NCBI GenBank assembly: GCA_914767715.1
Contig: OU612070.1
Span: forward strand, 13,969,501-14,033,500
DNA: 64,000 bases
Source of the DNA: Membranipora membranacea
Lineage: Eukaryota; Bryozoa; Gymnolaemata; Cheilostomatida; Membraniporidae
Direction of reading: 5' to 3'
In this document: one piece after another, positions 1 through 15,400 of the stretch
Numbering within the stretch: the first letter of the stretch is position 1
Layout: each line of letters opens with the position of its first letter
Position numbers and translations under genes: made by a program
The notes under the pieces: generated by a model
What the model saw: only the letters and a program-made list of their open reading frames with translations
Databases searched by the model: none
What the model was told of the DNA's origin: nothing

Positions 1-104
1 CCAATGTGCTTTTTTAATCTCAGGAATTTCTAAGATTTTGCACTGGCAATCATTAAAGAATTTGTGGGTACCACAAAATGCAGCACAACATATCGCAAAA
101 CATA

Positions 105-140
105 TCGCACGAAAGTAGAATCAATTCTACTTTCGTGCGA
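105..140. repeat. Perfect 17 bp-arm palindrome
   Basis: TCGCACGAAAGTAGAAT, a 2-base centre (CA), then the exact reverse complement. It lies in the intron after exon A of FTP 13. The corresponding intron of FTP 2 (near 21240) lacks it, so it is copy-specific. It would form a strong hairpin. Confidence 0.85.
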
Positions 141-365
141 AGGTATTTGTAAACGCACAATCTCTGTGTATTTTGTACCCACCAAGGCAAATACCACATC
201 ATATATATCAATCTTACATGTCTCTGGGTATGTAGGTTGTCAGATATTCAATGATCACTATGCTCAATACTGAAAGGGATATTCTTACTTGATAAGCATG
301 ATCGACCAACTAATGGTATGAAAAGAAACGAACATTTTGAAAGCAGGGATTTAAAAAATATTTAC

Positions 366-469
366 AGTTTGTGAGCAGAATCCTGAAGAGTAGCTCTCTG
401 TATCCCCATCTACTACATTCTCAGCTACATAACTCTGATATGCAGCCGTCGACTCGGCTATAGATTTAC
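366..469 (-). CDS. FTP domain 13 (type beta), exon A only; rest lies outside the window
   Basis: KSIAESTAAYQSYVAENVVDG and FCSQT, protein-identical to exon A of domain 2 as far as I can read. By analogy with domain 2, exons B and C should lie left of base 1. Confidence 0.78.
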
Positions 470-3400
470 CTGAAATAATCGATTATTAAAAATCTACATG
501 GAATCTAGAAATTTCAAAGTATAGACATTTCACCCATGCCAACCTTTTCGCATTAAATATCATCATTCCTTTATATCAATGGAACAGCCCTCATTGATAA
601 CGATATTTCTAACAAATTCACCTGATGCATAAGTTATCAGTTTTATTTATACACAATCTTATGTGTCATTTATGACTTAATCAGCAATTAAAATTGGTAT
701 TATTTTAGTTATTATACCAGTAGAGTAATTGATATACCTGTATCTTATGGCTAAAAGAGGTAAGATGAGGAATGTAGATGTTGGTGGTAGATAGCCAGTC
801 TGAGGGGCTTTCAATTAGAAACAGCCAAAATCGCAATCAGATCGCTCAGTGAATGAGTGAGACCTGCTGGGGGTGTCGCTCATACATCGTCCACACAATG
901 ACGGAACTATATACATTTTGAGTGAGCAATTTTTGAACGATTTTGTCTAATTGAAAGACTAAGTGAGTGATAATTTTGAGCGATGTGATAGTGATAATTT
1001 TCCCCTGGTGACTGTGTGGACAGACATGAGAAGCCATAGTTCAAGAACTATTGGAGCCTGTTTGATCATATAAGCCTGATGAAATGCAATTAACAACTGA
1101 TACATGCAAATATTCAAAGGGCAAACTTACCACTGGCCACATTTTCGCCAAAGTTGTAGGTACCGGTATATATGTCACATTGATTATCAACATGACTGGG
1201 AGGAGGTACAGTGTACGCACCAGTGGATGGTGTACCTGTAATAAGTGAAAGTACAAACTTTGTGATGATGTAGTTTAATAACAATTTTTGTTGCCAACCA
1301 GTAATTTGAATCAAACACCTCACTTAATGCCCTGTATATTGATTGCCGATTGTTTGAGCTACCTGAGCTTATTAGTTAATAATGTTGATTTTGCTTGGTT
1401 GATAATTGTGTGGATCTACATGTAGCAGACATTATTAAGTAATGATTTTGAATTAACCTAGATTGTGCAGGCCCTTGGTCTGCCTTGTTTTATGAATTGA
1501 GAGCAGAGCAGTGTTCGACTTGAGAGAGAGTGGACCTGCACCAGCAAAAATAAAGATCTTTTAACCTTAAAGTACGAGCTAGTGAATATGTAGACAGCAA
1601 TATATAAACGTGTTAAGGCTTTCACCATGAACCTCCCTGCCTAAGATGGTGCGCCCTGCTCGACAGAACAGAGGGATAAAGAAGATAAAACGGATCAACC
1701 TTAAGTTGTTACATCCCCATAAACTTAAATAATATATAAACAAATAAATATAGAGCAATTAATTAAAGTTAAGTGAAATTCTAGAATCTTGACCATAATA
1801 GTGGACGATAAATACAAATTTCAACCTCTTTGGCTTATACTCAACTTAGCGATCAGATGTGTTACCCCTTAAATCTGAAGGGCAAGAGGTATGCTCGGAT
1901 CACAAAAATTTGGAAGCGAACAAGCCACAGATATTACCGGTCGATTGGTTCTACGATGCATAATACCTAGCTTGTCAAGACAGACAGACAGGCTATGTAA
2001 TACCTTGCTATAATCACGACCGTGTTTCCAGATACGTACCATAAACTTCAAGCTCAGAGAAACAGAACCACCCGCTATCGTCATCTTTCCTCATACGTAC
2101 TCTAACATACTGCCCTCTCATTGGCACATCACGTGTAAAAACCTCACGGCGAGATGTAGGCATACCGGGTCTATATATAAACAGTGTCGGATCACTACCT
2201 AGCCAATCAACAGGCTCCATCATATCAAGGTCATCCCCAACATGGAACTCCAGCTCTTTTGTTTGGATAGCTACAAACATATAGACACATAGATACATCG
2301 ATAGTTCATTTCTATGCACAAACAGATAGCGTGCAAAATTGGTGTCCTCTACTTTGATAAAACAGAAACGCTGAACGAATGAAATATACTAATGGATATG
2401 ATAATGCTTGGTGGGTACTTACCGAAGTCTGTTCCCTCATTCCATCGTTCCCTTGACCACAGGGCAATAGTATCTATATCATGCGAGGTTCCCAAGTCTA
2501 CAGCCACAAATGGCCGCGGCTAAAATAAGGAAATCGCAGTAAATAAGAATGTCAAGATCAGTACTACAAAATCAATCCTGATCAAATATACAGAGAATAA
2601 AGGACTGAGCAAGAATTGGTTGGTTGGATGGACCTCTTCATAGAAGAAACTGCTGTCTGTTGACCACTTTAACTTTTACAAGACAGTATGTAAATGAGCA
2701 GTTATTACACCCCCACCCTTTAGTCAACCATTATCTTGCAGTATTCCTGTCAGCGAGAAATTGGACCCAATGAATATCAATCTAAACTTTAATTAACTCA
2801 CAGTACGAGAACAGAAGCCACTTGAATCACCGGTCAGTCCGTCGATGACACTCTCAGGTGGATAATCACAGGAACCATCGGTACATGTGAGGTGTTCACT
2901 GGAGTCAGCAATGCTCTTATCTGGTAAAAGATAGGGGAAGAAGAAGACGTTTTATTTAATACAACAAATACACTATCAATGCCAGTAATAACAAAATGTT
3001 CAAAGGGAATATTTACCAATGGCAACATTTGTTCCAGTTACAGGAACAGTTGTGAGGCCAGTTGAGGCTGTCAGAGGCGTTGTTGGTATTGTGGTGGCTG
3101 CTGTAGTTATAGCGGTTGTTTGTGTTGAAGTTGGCGTTGTGGCGGTTGTTGATTGATAAACTTCGAGCTCAGTAAAGCAGAGATAATTTTCCTCTTGTTG
3201 ATATCTCGTAATCTTCACATACCGACCTAAGATAGGGTCAGATCTGTAGAACTCCTCAGGCTGAGCTCCTCTCTGACTGCCGGGTCGATGATAAAATAGC
3301 GAGCTCTCCAAGTTCACACCTTCTAATGTCTCAGATACATAAAAGTCTAAGTCTGACACCTGCGAAGCTACAAAACAGTAAAGCATGATCTTAAAACAAA

Positions 3401-6400
3401 CTGGTTGTTCAGTTTATTTTTTCTATTTATTTATTTGTTCACTTTATTTCACCAATCAATTTATTGGTTGTTATATTACAAAATTAAAGTAAATCTAATA
3501 CACTAACACTTAGAATAAAGAATAAATATGTGCATCTAGGTAGCAAGATATGGAGAGGAATATTATTTGCTTATTTCAACCTGAGGCTTAAGTAGCTCCC
3601 TAAGCGGTGAGCAACAGTTTGAAATGTGCTTCTGCTATTGAAAATGTCAATTAAAAAGATAAAGGAACCTCACTTGTCAATTCTTGAGGATTCTAACATT
3701 ATATTACCATTCTGATGAAATATAAGACCTCCCTTGATCCAACGATGAGTTTTGACTTACTCACCAAAATAATTCCACAAGATAATTCTGTTGACAGGGT
3801 ATGGAGCTCCCAGGTCTATCACAAGAAATGGATCAACCTGTAAAATATGATCAAAATCAATAATTTATCATCGGCAGAAAGCAGTCAAGGTTTGCTTCCA
3901 CAAAAGAATTAAAAGTGGGTGCAACGAAATTCAGTAAACAAGTTATAGCTTCTAAATTAGAAAATTTACCAAAATTTGCAGATACAGTGCTAGGTGGAAA
4001 AGTTGAATATTGTGAAAACGACCCCAGCTCATCCAATGATTTTTACATACTGTTCATTCACACCATAACTGTTGTTTGAAGTTGTCTTTTTTGACCAGTA
4101 AAGAAAGTAACTCCTTGTTCAAATGTTTGTTTTTGATAAAGCGGGGAGGGTGGTCACACCCTCCCTAGATAAAGCATACAAAGAGAGTTATCATGATCTG
4201 GATTCATCATGGTTAACATACAGTTCTAGAACAGAAGCTCTGTGATAGCGTAGCGTGTTCTCCGATACCATCAACTGCATGTTCAGAGTAATAATAACCA
4301 GATCGCTCACTTGTGTTCACTACAGTTTTCCCTGCAATAAACACATTACAATAAGAATCCACATGTTACCACGAGATAATACACATATTACCATATCATA
4401 CATGTGTTACCATATAATACGCATATTACCATTTTAATACACATGCTACTATATAATACACATGTTACCATAAGAATACACATATTACCATAAGAATACA
4501 CATGTTACCATGGGAATATAGACCTCAAGATATAATAGATGGTACATACATATACATAGTTCTTTGCTTCCCTATTATAGAGAAGCAGAAACTCTGAACC
4601 ACTCATGACCCTCTATTCGGAACTATCACAACTTACCCAGAGCAAGATTTTCACCATATGGACTTGGTGTTGGTTCAGGTGTTGTTGCTGTTGTTGTTGC
4701 TGTTGTTGTTGGTGTGGTGACAACCACTGCAGAAGCATTGACAATCTCTGGAAGTTAAAAAACAATTATGTAGATGGACTCAATAGAATCAGTAACTCAC
4801 AATATTGACTTACATAAGTACATAGAGTGTCTGGTCCATTCATGTAGAGAACATGGAGAGCCCCAGAAAGACTATGTTTAAAAAAACTATGTGCTGTTCT
4901 TTACAATGTGAAAAATAATACAATTCATCATAAAATTACAACAAAATATTCAATTCAACAAGACAAGACCTGTCTTTTAGTAAGACAAGCTGGTTTTTAG
5001 CCTCGTTGGCAATAAGGTAATCTACCTCAAACAAAGCAGAGGTTTTGACATACCATCGGCATTGTAGACTTCAATCTCAGTAAAACAGAAGAAGTTTGTC
5101 TCCTGCTGATACTTCATAACTTTTACATAACGACCTGATAGAGGATCAGATCTGATAAACTGTTCAGGCTGATCTCCAGTTTGACTTCCGGGTCGATGAT
5201 AGAAGAGAGAGGATTCTAAACTCAAACCCTCCAGAGTATCAGATACGTATATCCTTATATCATTTACTTGGGATGCTGAGATAGATAGAGAAAAATTGAA
5301 ATGATTAAATCTATTCAATCAACAGTTTTTTCATGATATCAAATTATTCTAGAAGCATAGAAGTAATACCACGGCAAATTTGAATCATTTATCGCCAACA
5401 TTTCCTCATTTATGTATATGGTTCCACCAAACACATTTAACGTAAATTGACAAAGTTTGAGCACCCAACATATGGTGTTTGTATATCTAGTTGCTATGAT
5501 TGATTATATACTCAGACTTACCAAAGTAGTTCCACATGACTATCGTGGTAATATTATAGGACAAGCCAAGGTCCAGTACCCAAAAAGGATCAACCTGAAA
5601 TAAAAAATAATTGCAATATGAGCTGCTCTCAACGTAAAAAAAACCTGTAAACCTTACTATAGCCGATTGAATTGAAATGTAGGGAGTAATCCAGACATCA
5701 ATGGCTAAATGGTTAGTCGGTTTGAGTCAGAATAACATACTTTGACGGCTTTACCTTTATACATGTGGAGCGGTTTTTGTCTCAATGAAAAGTTGGCAGC
5801 CTGCAGAAAAATATTATGTCACTGATGGACTGATGGAATGAGATTTGGGTGAGTTAATGCTGCTTGGGTCAGCTAGAATCATGCACCGGCGAAGGCCTCA
5901 AGTCAGCACTTGACACTTGGTCTTTAGCTGAAAACATGTGTTGTGTCTACTGAGATAACTATCTGCCTATTCTATTTTGTCTTACTTACCGATCTAGAAC
6001 AGAAGCTATTTGTTAATGGAGCATCTTCTCCAACACCATCCACTGCATTCTGAGGATAGTATGGACCGTAAGGATCACTCGTGTTCACAACTGTCTTATC
6101 TGCATCGGTATAGAGACATATTACGCAGGGACAGTAATACAAATTTATACAAATTATAAACCTAAAAGAAATAAAATTTTAGCCAGAGTTTGGGGTGGAT
6201 TTATTTTGGCAAGCTGAGGTGTGTGTCTATATATAGTATAGATAAGAGACCACAACTCCGAGTAGTGGTCACAGCAATGGGCCATGTAGGGCCCACAACC
6301 CTAACACGTACGCTGTGTTGCATAGGGTGGCAATGGTAGAGTGGAATGAGCAATGGGACGACAGAACAAAACTCTGAGTAGTGAATAGCGGGCATGCTAA

Positions 6401-9400
6401 TTAGCGCCATGGACCCATTCTTTTTTGGGATGGTGTGATAGTGCAATCGGTTAGCGCTTGCTTTTCACTGCCAGGCGATTAGTGCCGCAGGAGTTGTGGG
6501 TTAGAGTCCCACTGGGGGAGCTTTCATGAATGATTGTTCCAGCCCCCAGCACCCTCGGGTGTATACCTCTCCAGTATAGAGGGTGATAATTAATGTAAAA
6601 TTCCACGAAAAGATTCCTTGATTCAACATCAAATTAAATCATCTTGGAGTAAGGTTCAATGAGGTGTGAATGGTCATCCGGTATCAATCACACCCTCTGA
6701 TATTCAAGAGACCTTGCAAGATTTTGATTTTCTATGAACCTCAACGTGTGTGAATCACCTATTATACTTAATGTAAATGTTAATTAATTTTTGAATAACA
6801 TTCACTCTAAATTACCTTGAGGGCATTACATTATACATAACTTACTTAGTGCAACATTAGTTCCCAGTATCCCATGTGCAGGTGATGTTGTAGCTCTAGG
6901 TGAAGTCCCAGCTGTAGGTGAAGTCGTAGTTCTAGGTGTTGTTGGTGAGGATGCAGAAGATGTTGCATCATATTCACCTAAAACAAATGTTGTTGAAAGA
7001 ACATAGTTTTTTGTGTGACTAGCTGGATGTATGTAATTTAGATTTGGACCCCTTTTATGTGACAGTTTAAACAGTTAATATCATAATTCTGTCAAGATAA
7101 ATGTAAATTCAAAAGATATGTTGATTCATGAAATCATAAAACACTGAAGTTTTGATCAAACAATGAGGAAAATTCTTATTTCTGTACCACAGAAGTTTGC
7201 TGCATCGGCATACCTGATTGATACACTTCCAGCTCAGTAAAGCAGAGATAATTTTCCTCTTGTTGGTATCTCGTAATCTTCACATAACGACCTATGATAG
7301 GGTCAGATCTGTAGAACTCCTCAGGCTGAGCTCCGCTCTGGCTGCCGGGTCGATGATAAAATAGCGAGCTCTCCAAGTTCACACCTTCTAATGTCTCAGA
7401 TACATAAAAGTGCAGGTCTGACACCTGTGAAGCTACAGAACAGTAAAACATGATCTTAAAACAAACTGGTTGTTTCGTTTATTTTTTCTATTTATTTATT
7501 TGTTCACTTTATTTCACCAATCAAGGTATTGGTTGTTATATTAGGCCATAAATAACAAATAACAAATAACAAACAAACAAATAAATAACAAAATCTAAGT
7601 AAATCTAATACACAAACACTTAGAATAGAGAATATATAATGTTCATATAGGTAGAATTATTGAGAGGAAATTATTTTTTGCTCATTTCAACCATGGACAT
7701 AGATAGCTCCTTGTCATAATTAATGGTAAAGCAACAGGCTTAAAAGTGATACTGCTATTAAAAGATGTTTATTCAGAAGATATAGGAACCTCCCTCGCCA
7801 ACCCAATTTGGGATTCAACCACTAAATTAAGATTCTTAGGATTATAAGACGTCCTTAGATGATCCAATTTGGGATTCTACCATGAGTTTTGACGTACTTA
7901 CCAAAATAATTCCACATGATAATTCTGTTGACGGGGTATGGAGCTCCCAAGTCTATCACAAGGAACGGATCAACCTAAAAAATATGATTTAACTCAATAA
8001 TCTAACATCAGCATTAAACAGACACGGTTTGCTTCCTCAAAGGATTTAAAACTGTGAACAACAATAACTCTGTAATAAGTTATAACCTCTAAATAAGAAA
8101 AATTTCACCAAATTTTATAGATACAGTGTAATGTAGATAATTCGAAGCCTGTTAATATGGTCCAGGATTGGCCAATGATTTTTACACCCTGTTAATTCAA
8201 ACTTGTTGAAGTAATTCGAAATTGTCTCCTCTGACCTCCTCCTCCTCAGAAGGGCTCATGATTCGAAATTGTCTTTTCTGGCCAATGAAGAAGGTAACTC
8301 CTTGTTAACATGTTTGTTTGTGACAAATCAGACAAAGGGAGTGATTATGATCTGGATTAAACATGGGTAACATACTGTTCTAGAACAGAAACTCTGTGAT
8401 AGTGTAGCGTGTTCTCCGATACCATCAACTGCATGTTCAGAGTAATAATCACCAGAGCGCTCACTTGTGTTCACTACAGTTTTCCCTGCAATAAACACAT
8501 TACAATAAGAATCCACATGTTACCACGAGATAATACACATATTACCATATCATACACGTGTTACCATATAATATGCATATTACCATTTTGATACACATGT
8601 TACCATATAATGCACATGTTACCATGGGAATATAGACCTCAAGATATAATAGATGGTATATATACATATATATAGTTCTTTGCTTCCCTATTATAGAGAA
8701 GCAGAAACTCTGAACCATTCATGACCCTCTATTCGGAACTATCACAACTTACCCAGAGCAAGATTTTCACCATATGGACTTGGTGTTGGTTCAGGTGTTG
8801 TTGTTGCTGTTGTTGTTGCTGTTGTTGTTGGTGTGGTGACAACCACTGCAGAAGCATTGACAATCTCTGGAAGTTAAAAAACAATTATGTAGATGGACTC
8901 AATAGATTCAGTAACTCACAATATTGACTTACATAAGTACATAGAGTCTCTGGTCCATTCATGTAGAGTATATGGAGAGCCCCAGAAAGACTATGTTTAA
9001 AAAAACTATGTGCTGTTCTTTACAATGTGAAAAATAATACAATTCATCATAAAATTACGACAAAATATTCAATTCAACAAGACAAGACCTGTCTTTTAGT
9101 AAGACAAGCTAGTTTTTAGCCTCGTTGGCAATAAGGTAATCTACCTCAAACCAAGCAGAGGTTTTGACATACCATCGGCATTGTAGACTTCAATCTCAGT
9201 AAAACAGAAGAAGTTTGTCTCCTGCTGATACTTTATAACTTTTACATAACGACCTGATAGAGGATCAGATCTGATAAACTGTTCAGGCTGATCTCCAGTT
9301 TGACTTCCGGGTCGATGATAGAAGAGAGAGGATTCTAAACTCAAACCCTCTGGAGTATCAGATACGTATATCCTTATATCATTTACTTGGGATGCTGAGA

Positions 9401-12400
9401 TAGATAGAGAAAAATTGAAATGATTAAATATATTCAACAGTTTTTTTATGATATCAAATTATTCTAGAAGCATAGAAGTAGTACCACGGCAAATTTAAAT
9501 CATTTATCGCCAACATTTCCTCATATATGTATATGGTTCCACCAAACACATTTAACGTAAATTGACAAAGTTTGAGCACCCGACATATGGTGTTTGTATC
9601 TGGTTGCTATGATTGATTATATACTCAGACTTACCAAAGTAGTTCCACATGACTATCGTGGTAATATTATAGGATAAGCCAAGGTCCAGTACCCAAAAAG
9701 GATCAACCTGAAATAAAAAATAATTGCAATATGAGCTGCTCTCAACGTAAAACAAACCTGTAAACCTTACTATAGCCGATTGAATTGAAATGTAGGGAGT
9801 AATCCAGACATCAATGGCTAAATGGTTAGTCATTTTGAGTCAGAATAACATACTTTAACGGCTTTACCTGTATACATGTGGCGCGGGTTTTGTCTAAATG
9901 AAAAGTTGGAAGCCTGCAGAAAAACATTATGTTACTGATGGACTGATGGAATGAGATTTGGGTGAGTTAATGCTGCTTGGGTCAGCTAGAATCATGCACC
10001 GGCGAAGGCCTCAAGTCAGCACTTGACACTTGGTCTTTAGCTGAAAACATGTGTTGTGTAGCAGTATGTTGTGTCTGCTGAGATAACTATCCGCTTATTC
10101 TATTTTGTCTTACTTACCGATCTAGAACAGAAGCTATTTGTTAATGGAGCATCTTCTCCAACACCATCCACTGCATTCTGAGGATAGTATGGACCGTAAG
10201 GATCACTCGTGTTCACAACTGTCTTATCTGCATTGGTATAGACACATATTAAGCAGGGACAGTAATACAAATTTATACAAATTATAAACCTAAAAGAATT
10301 AAAATTTTAGCCAGAGTTTGAGGGTGGATTTATTTTGGCAAGCTGAGGTGCGTGCCTATATATAGTATAGATAAGAGACCACAACTCCAAGTAGTGGTCC
10401 CAGCAATGGGCCATGTAAGCCCCACAACCCTAACACGTACGCTGTGTAGCATAGGGTGGCAATGGTGGAGTGGAATGAGCTATGGGACGACAGAACACAA
10501 CTCTGAGTAGTGAATAGCGGGCATGCTTATTAGCGCCATAGACCCATTCTTTTTTGGGGATGGTGTGATAGTGCAATCGGTTAGCGCTTACTTTTCACTG
10601 CCAGGCGATTAGTGCCGCAGGAGTTGTGGGTTAGAGTCCCACTGGGGGAGCTTTCAAGGTTGATTGTTCCAGCCCCCAGCACCCTCGGGTGTATACCTCT
10701 CCAGTATAGAGGGTGATAATTAATATAAAATTCCCTGAAAAGATTCCTTGATTCAACATCAAACTAAAACATCTTGGAGTAAGGTTCAATGAGGTGTGAA
10801 TGGTCATCTGGTATCAATCACACCCTCTGATATTCAAGAGACCTTGCAAGATTTCAATTCTCTATGAACCTCAACGTGTGTGAATCACCTATTATACTTA
10901 ATGTAAATGTTAATTAATTTTTGAATAACATTCACTCTAAATTACCTTGAGGGCATTACATTATACATAACTTACTTAGTGCAACATTAGTTCCCAGTAT
11001 CCTATGCGGAGGTGATGTTGTAGCTCTAGGTGAAGTCCTAGCTGTAGGTGAAGTCGTAGTTCTAGGTGTTGTTGGTGAGGATGCAGAAGATGTTGCATCA
11101 TATTCACCTAAAACAAATGATGTTGAAAGAACATAGTTTTTTGTGTGACTAGCTGGATGTATGTTATTTAGATTTGGACCCCTTTTATGTGACAGTTTAA
11201 ACAGTTAATATCATAATAAATAAATGTCAATTTAAAAGATATGTTGATTCATGAAATCATAAAACACTGAAGTTTTGATGAAACAATGAGGAAAATTCTT
11301 ATTTCTGTACCACAGAAGTATGCTGCATCAGCATACCTGATTGATACACTTCCAGCTCAGTAAAGCAGAGATAATTTTCCTCTTGTTGGTATCTCGTAAT
11401 CTTCACATAACGACCTATGATAGGGTCAGATCTGTAGAACTCCTCAGGCTGAGCTCCGCTCTGGCTGCCGGGTCGATGATAAAATAGCGAGCTCTCCAAG
11501 TTCACACCTTCTAATGTCTCAGATACATAAAAGTGCAGGTCTGACACCTGTGAAGCTACAGAACAGTAAAACATGATCTTAAGACAAACTGGTTGTTTCG
11601 TTTGTTTTTTCTATTTATTTATTTGTTCACTTTATTTCACCAATCAAGGTATTGGTTGTTCTGTTAGGCCATAAATAACAAATAAATAACAAATAACAAA
11701 CAAATAAAAAACAAATAACAAAATCTCAGTAAATCTAATACATAAACACTTAGAATAGAGAATATATAATGTAGATATAGGTAGTATTATTGAGATGAAA
11801 TTTTTTTTTTGCTCATTTCAACCTGGGACATAGATAGCTCCTTGTCATAATTAATGGTAAAGCAACAGTCTTAAAAGTGATACTGCTATTAAAAGACGTT
11901 TATTCAGAAGATATAGGAACCTTCCTTGACAACCCAATTTGGGATTCCACCACTAAATTAAGATTCTGAGGATTATAAGACGTCCTTAGATGATCCAATT
12001 TGGGATTCTACCATGAGTTTTGACGTACATACCAAAATAATTCCACATGATAATTCTGTTGACGGGGTATGGAGCTCCCAAGTCTATCACAAGGAACGGA
12101 TCAACCTAAAAATATATGATTTGACTCAATAATCTAACATCAGCATTAAGCAGACATGGTTTGCTTCCTCAAAGGATTTAAAACGGTAAAACAATAATTC
12201 CGTAATAAGTTATAACCTCTAAATAAGAAAAAATTCACCAAATTTTATAGATACAGTGTAATGTAGATAAATCAAAGCCTGTTAGTACGGTCCAGGATTG
12301 GCCAATGATTTTTACACCCTGTTAATTCAAAGTTGTTACTGTAATTCAAAATTGTCTCCTCTGACCTCCTCCTCCTCCTCAGAAGGGCTCATGATTCGAA

Positions 12401-15400
12401 CTTGTCTTTTGTGGCCAATGAAGAAGGTAACTCCTTGTTAACATGTTTGTTTGTGGCAAATCAGACAAAGGGAGTGATTATGATCTGGATTAAACATGGG
12501 TAACATACTGTTCTAGAACAGAAACTCTGTGATAGTGTAGCGTGTTCTCCGATACCATCAACTGCATGTTCAGAGTAATAATAACCAGATCGCTCACTTG
12601 TGTTCACTACAGTTTTCCCTGCAATAAACACATTACAATAAGAATCCACATGTTACCACGAGATAATACACATATTACCATATCATACACGTGTTACCAT
12701 ATAATACGCATATTACCATTTTGATACACATGTTACCATATAATGCACATGTTACCACGAGATAATACACATGCTACTATATAATACACATGTTACCATA
12801 AGAATACACATGTTACCATGGGAATATAGACCTCAAGATATAATAGATGGTATATATACATATATATAGTTCTTTGCTTCCCTATTATAGAGAAGCAGAA
12901 ACTCTGAACCATTCATGACCCTCTATTCGGAACTATCACAACTTACCCAGAGCAAGATTTTCACCATATGGACTTGGTGTTGGTTCAGGTGTTGTTGTTT
13001 GTGTTGTTGTTGCTGTTGTTGTTGGTGTGGTGACAACCACTGCAGAAGCATTGACAATCTCTGGAAGTTAAAAAAACAATTATGAAGATAGACTCAATAT
13101 ATCCAGTAAGTCACAATATCGACTGACATCAGTACATAGAGTGTCTGGTCCATTCATGTAGAGTACATGGAGAGCCCCAGAAAGACTATGTTTAAAAAAA
13201 CTATGTGCTGTTCTTTACAATGTGAAAAATAATACAATTCATCATAAAATTACAACAAAATATTCAATTCAATTCAATTCAACAAGACAAGACCTGTCTT
13301 TTAGTAAGACAAGCTGGCTTTTAGCCTCATTGGCAATAAGGTAATCTACCTCAAACAAAGCAGAGGTTTTGACATACCATCGGCATTGTAGACTTCAATC
13401 TCAGTAAAACAGAAGAAGTTTGTCTCCTGCTGATACTTCATAACTTTTACATAACGACCTGATAGAGGATCAGATCTGATAAACTGTTCAGGCTGATCTC
13501 CAGTTTGACTTCCGGGTCGATGATAGAAGAGAGAGGATTCTAAACTCAAACCCTCCAGAGTATCAGATACGTATATCCTTATATCATTTACTTGGGATGC
13601 TGAGATAGATAGAGAAAAATTGAAATGATTAAATCTATTCGGTCAACAGTTTTTTCATGATATCAAATTATCCTAGAAGCATAGAAGTAATACCACGGCA
13701 AATTTAAATCATTTATCGCCAACACTTCCTCATATATTCATACATGTAAATAAGTTCATATGTATTTATGTATATATGTATATATATATTTATGTGTATA
13801 TGTATATGGTTCCACCAAACACATTTAACGTAAATTGACAAAGTTTGAGCACCCAACATATGGTGTTGTATCTAGTTGCTAGGATTGACTATATACTCAG
13901 ACTTACCAAAGTAGTTCCACATGACTATCGTGGTAATATCATAGGACAAGCCAAGGTCCAGTACCCAAAAAGGATCAACCTGAAATAAAAAATAATTGCA
14001 ATATGAGCTGCTCTCAATGTTAAACAAACCTGTAAACCTTACTATAGCCGATTGAATTGAAATGTAGGGAGCAATCTAGACATCAATGGCTAAATGGTTA
14101 GTCATTTTGAGTCAGAATAACATACTTTAACAGCTTTACCTTTAAACATGTGGCGCGGTTTTTGTCTCAATGAAAAGTTGGCAGCCTGCAGAAAAATATT
14201 ATGTCACTGATGGACTGATGGAATGAGATTGGGGTGAGTTAATGCTGCTTGGGTCAGCTAGAATCATGCACCGGCGAAGGCCTCAAGACAGCACTTGACA
14301 CTTGGTCTTTAGCTGAAAACATGTGTTGCGTAGCAGTATGTTGTGTCTACTGAGACAACTATCTGCCTATTCTATTTTGTCTTACTTACCGATCTAGAAC
14401 AGAAGCTATTTGTTAATGGAGCATCTTCTCCAACACCATCCACTGCGCTCTGAGGATAGTATGAACCGTAAGGATCACTCATGCTCACAACTGTCTTATC
14501 TGCATCGGTATAGATAGACACATATTACGCAGGGACAGTAATACAAGTTTATACAAATTATAAACCTAAAAGAATTAACTTTTAGCCAGAGTTTGGAGGT
14601 GGATTTATTTTGGCAAACTGAGGTGCGTGCCTATATATAGTATAGATAAGAGACCACAACTCCGAGTAGTGGTCCCAGCAATGGGCCATGTAGGGCCCAC
14701 AACCCTAACACGTACGCTGTGTTGCATAGGGTGGCAATGGTGGAGTGGAATGAGCTATGGGACGACAGAACACAACTCTGAGTAGTGAATAGCGGGCACG
14801 CTAATCAGCGCCATAGACCCATTCTTTTTTAGGGATGTGTGATAGTGCAATCGGTTAGCGCTTACTTTTCACTGCCAGGCGATTAGTGCCGCAGGAGTTG
14901 TGGGTTAGAGTCCCACTGGGGGAGCTTTCAAGAATGATTGTTCCAGCCCCCAGCACCCTCGGGTGTATACCTCTCCAGTATAGAGGGTGATAATGAATAT
15001 AAAATTCCCTGAAAAGATTCCTTGATTCAACATCAAACTAAAACATCTTGGAGTAAGGTTCAATGAGATGGGAATGGTCATCTGGTATCAATCACACCCT
15101 CTGATATTCAAGAGACCTTGCAAGATTTCAATTTTCTATGAACCTCACTCAACGTGTGAATCACCTATTATACTTAATGTAAATGTTAATTAATTTTTGA
15201 ATAACATTCACTCTAAATTACCTTGAGGGCATTACATTATACATAACTTACTTAGTGCAACATTAGTTCCCAGTATCCCATGTGGAGGTGATGTTGTAGC
15301 TCTAGGTGAAGTCCTACCTGTAGGTGAAGTCGTAGTTCTATGTGTTGTTGGCGAGGATGCAGAAGATGTTGCATCATATTCACCTAAAACAAATGATGTT

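Noticed and set aside
6429-6522. Functional tRNA gene
   Set aside because: D- and T-arms pair but the acceptor stem and anticodon arm do not; better explained as SINE or pseudogene.
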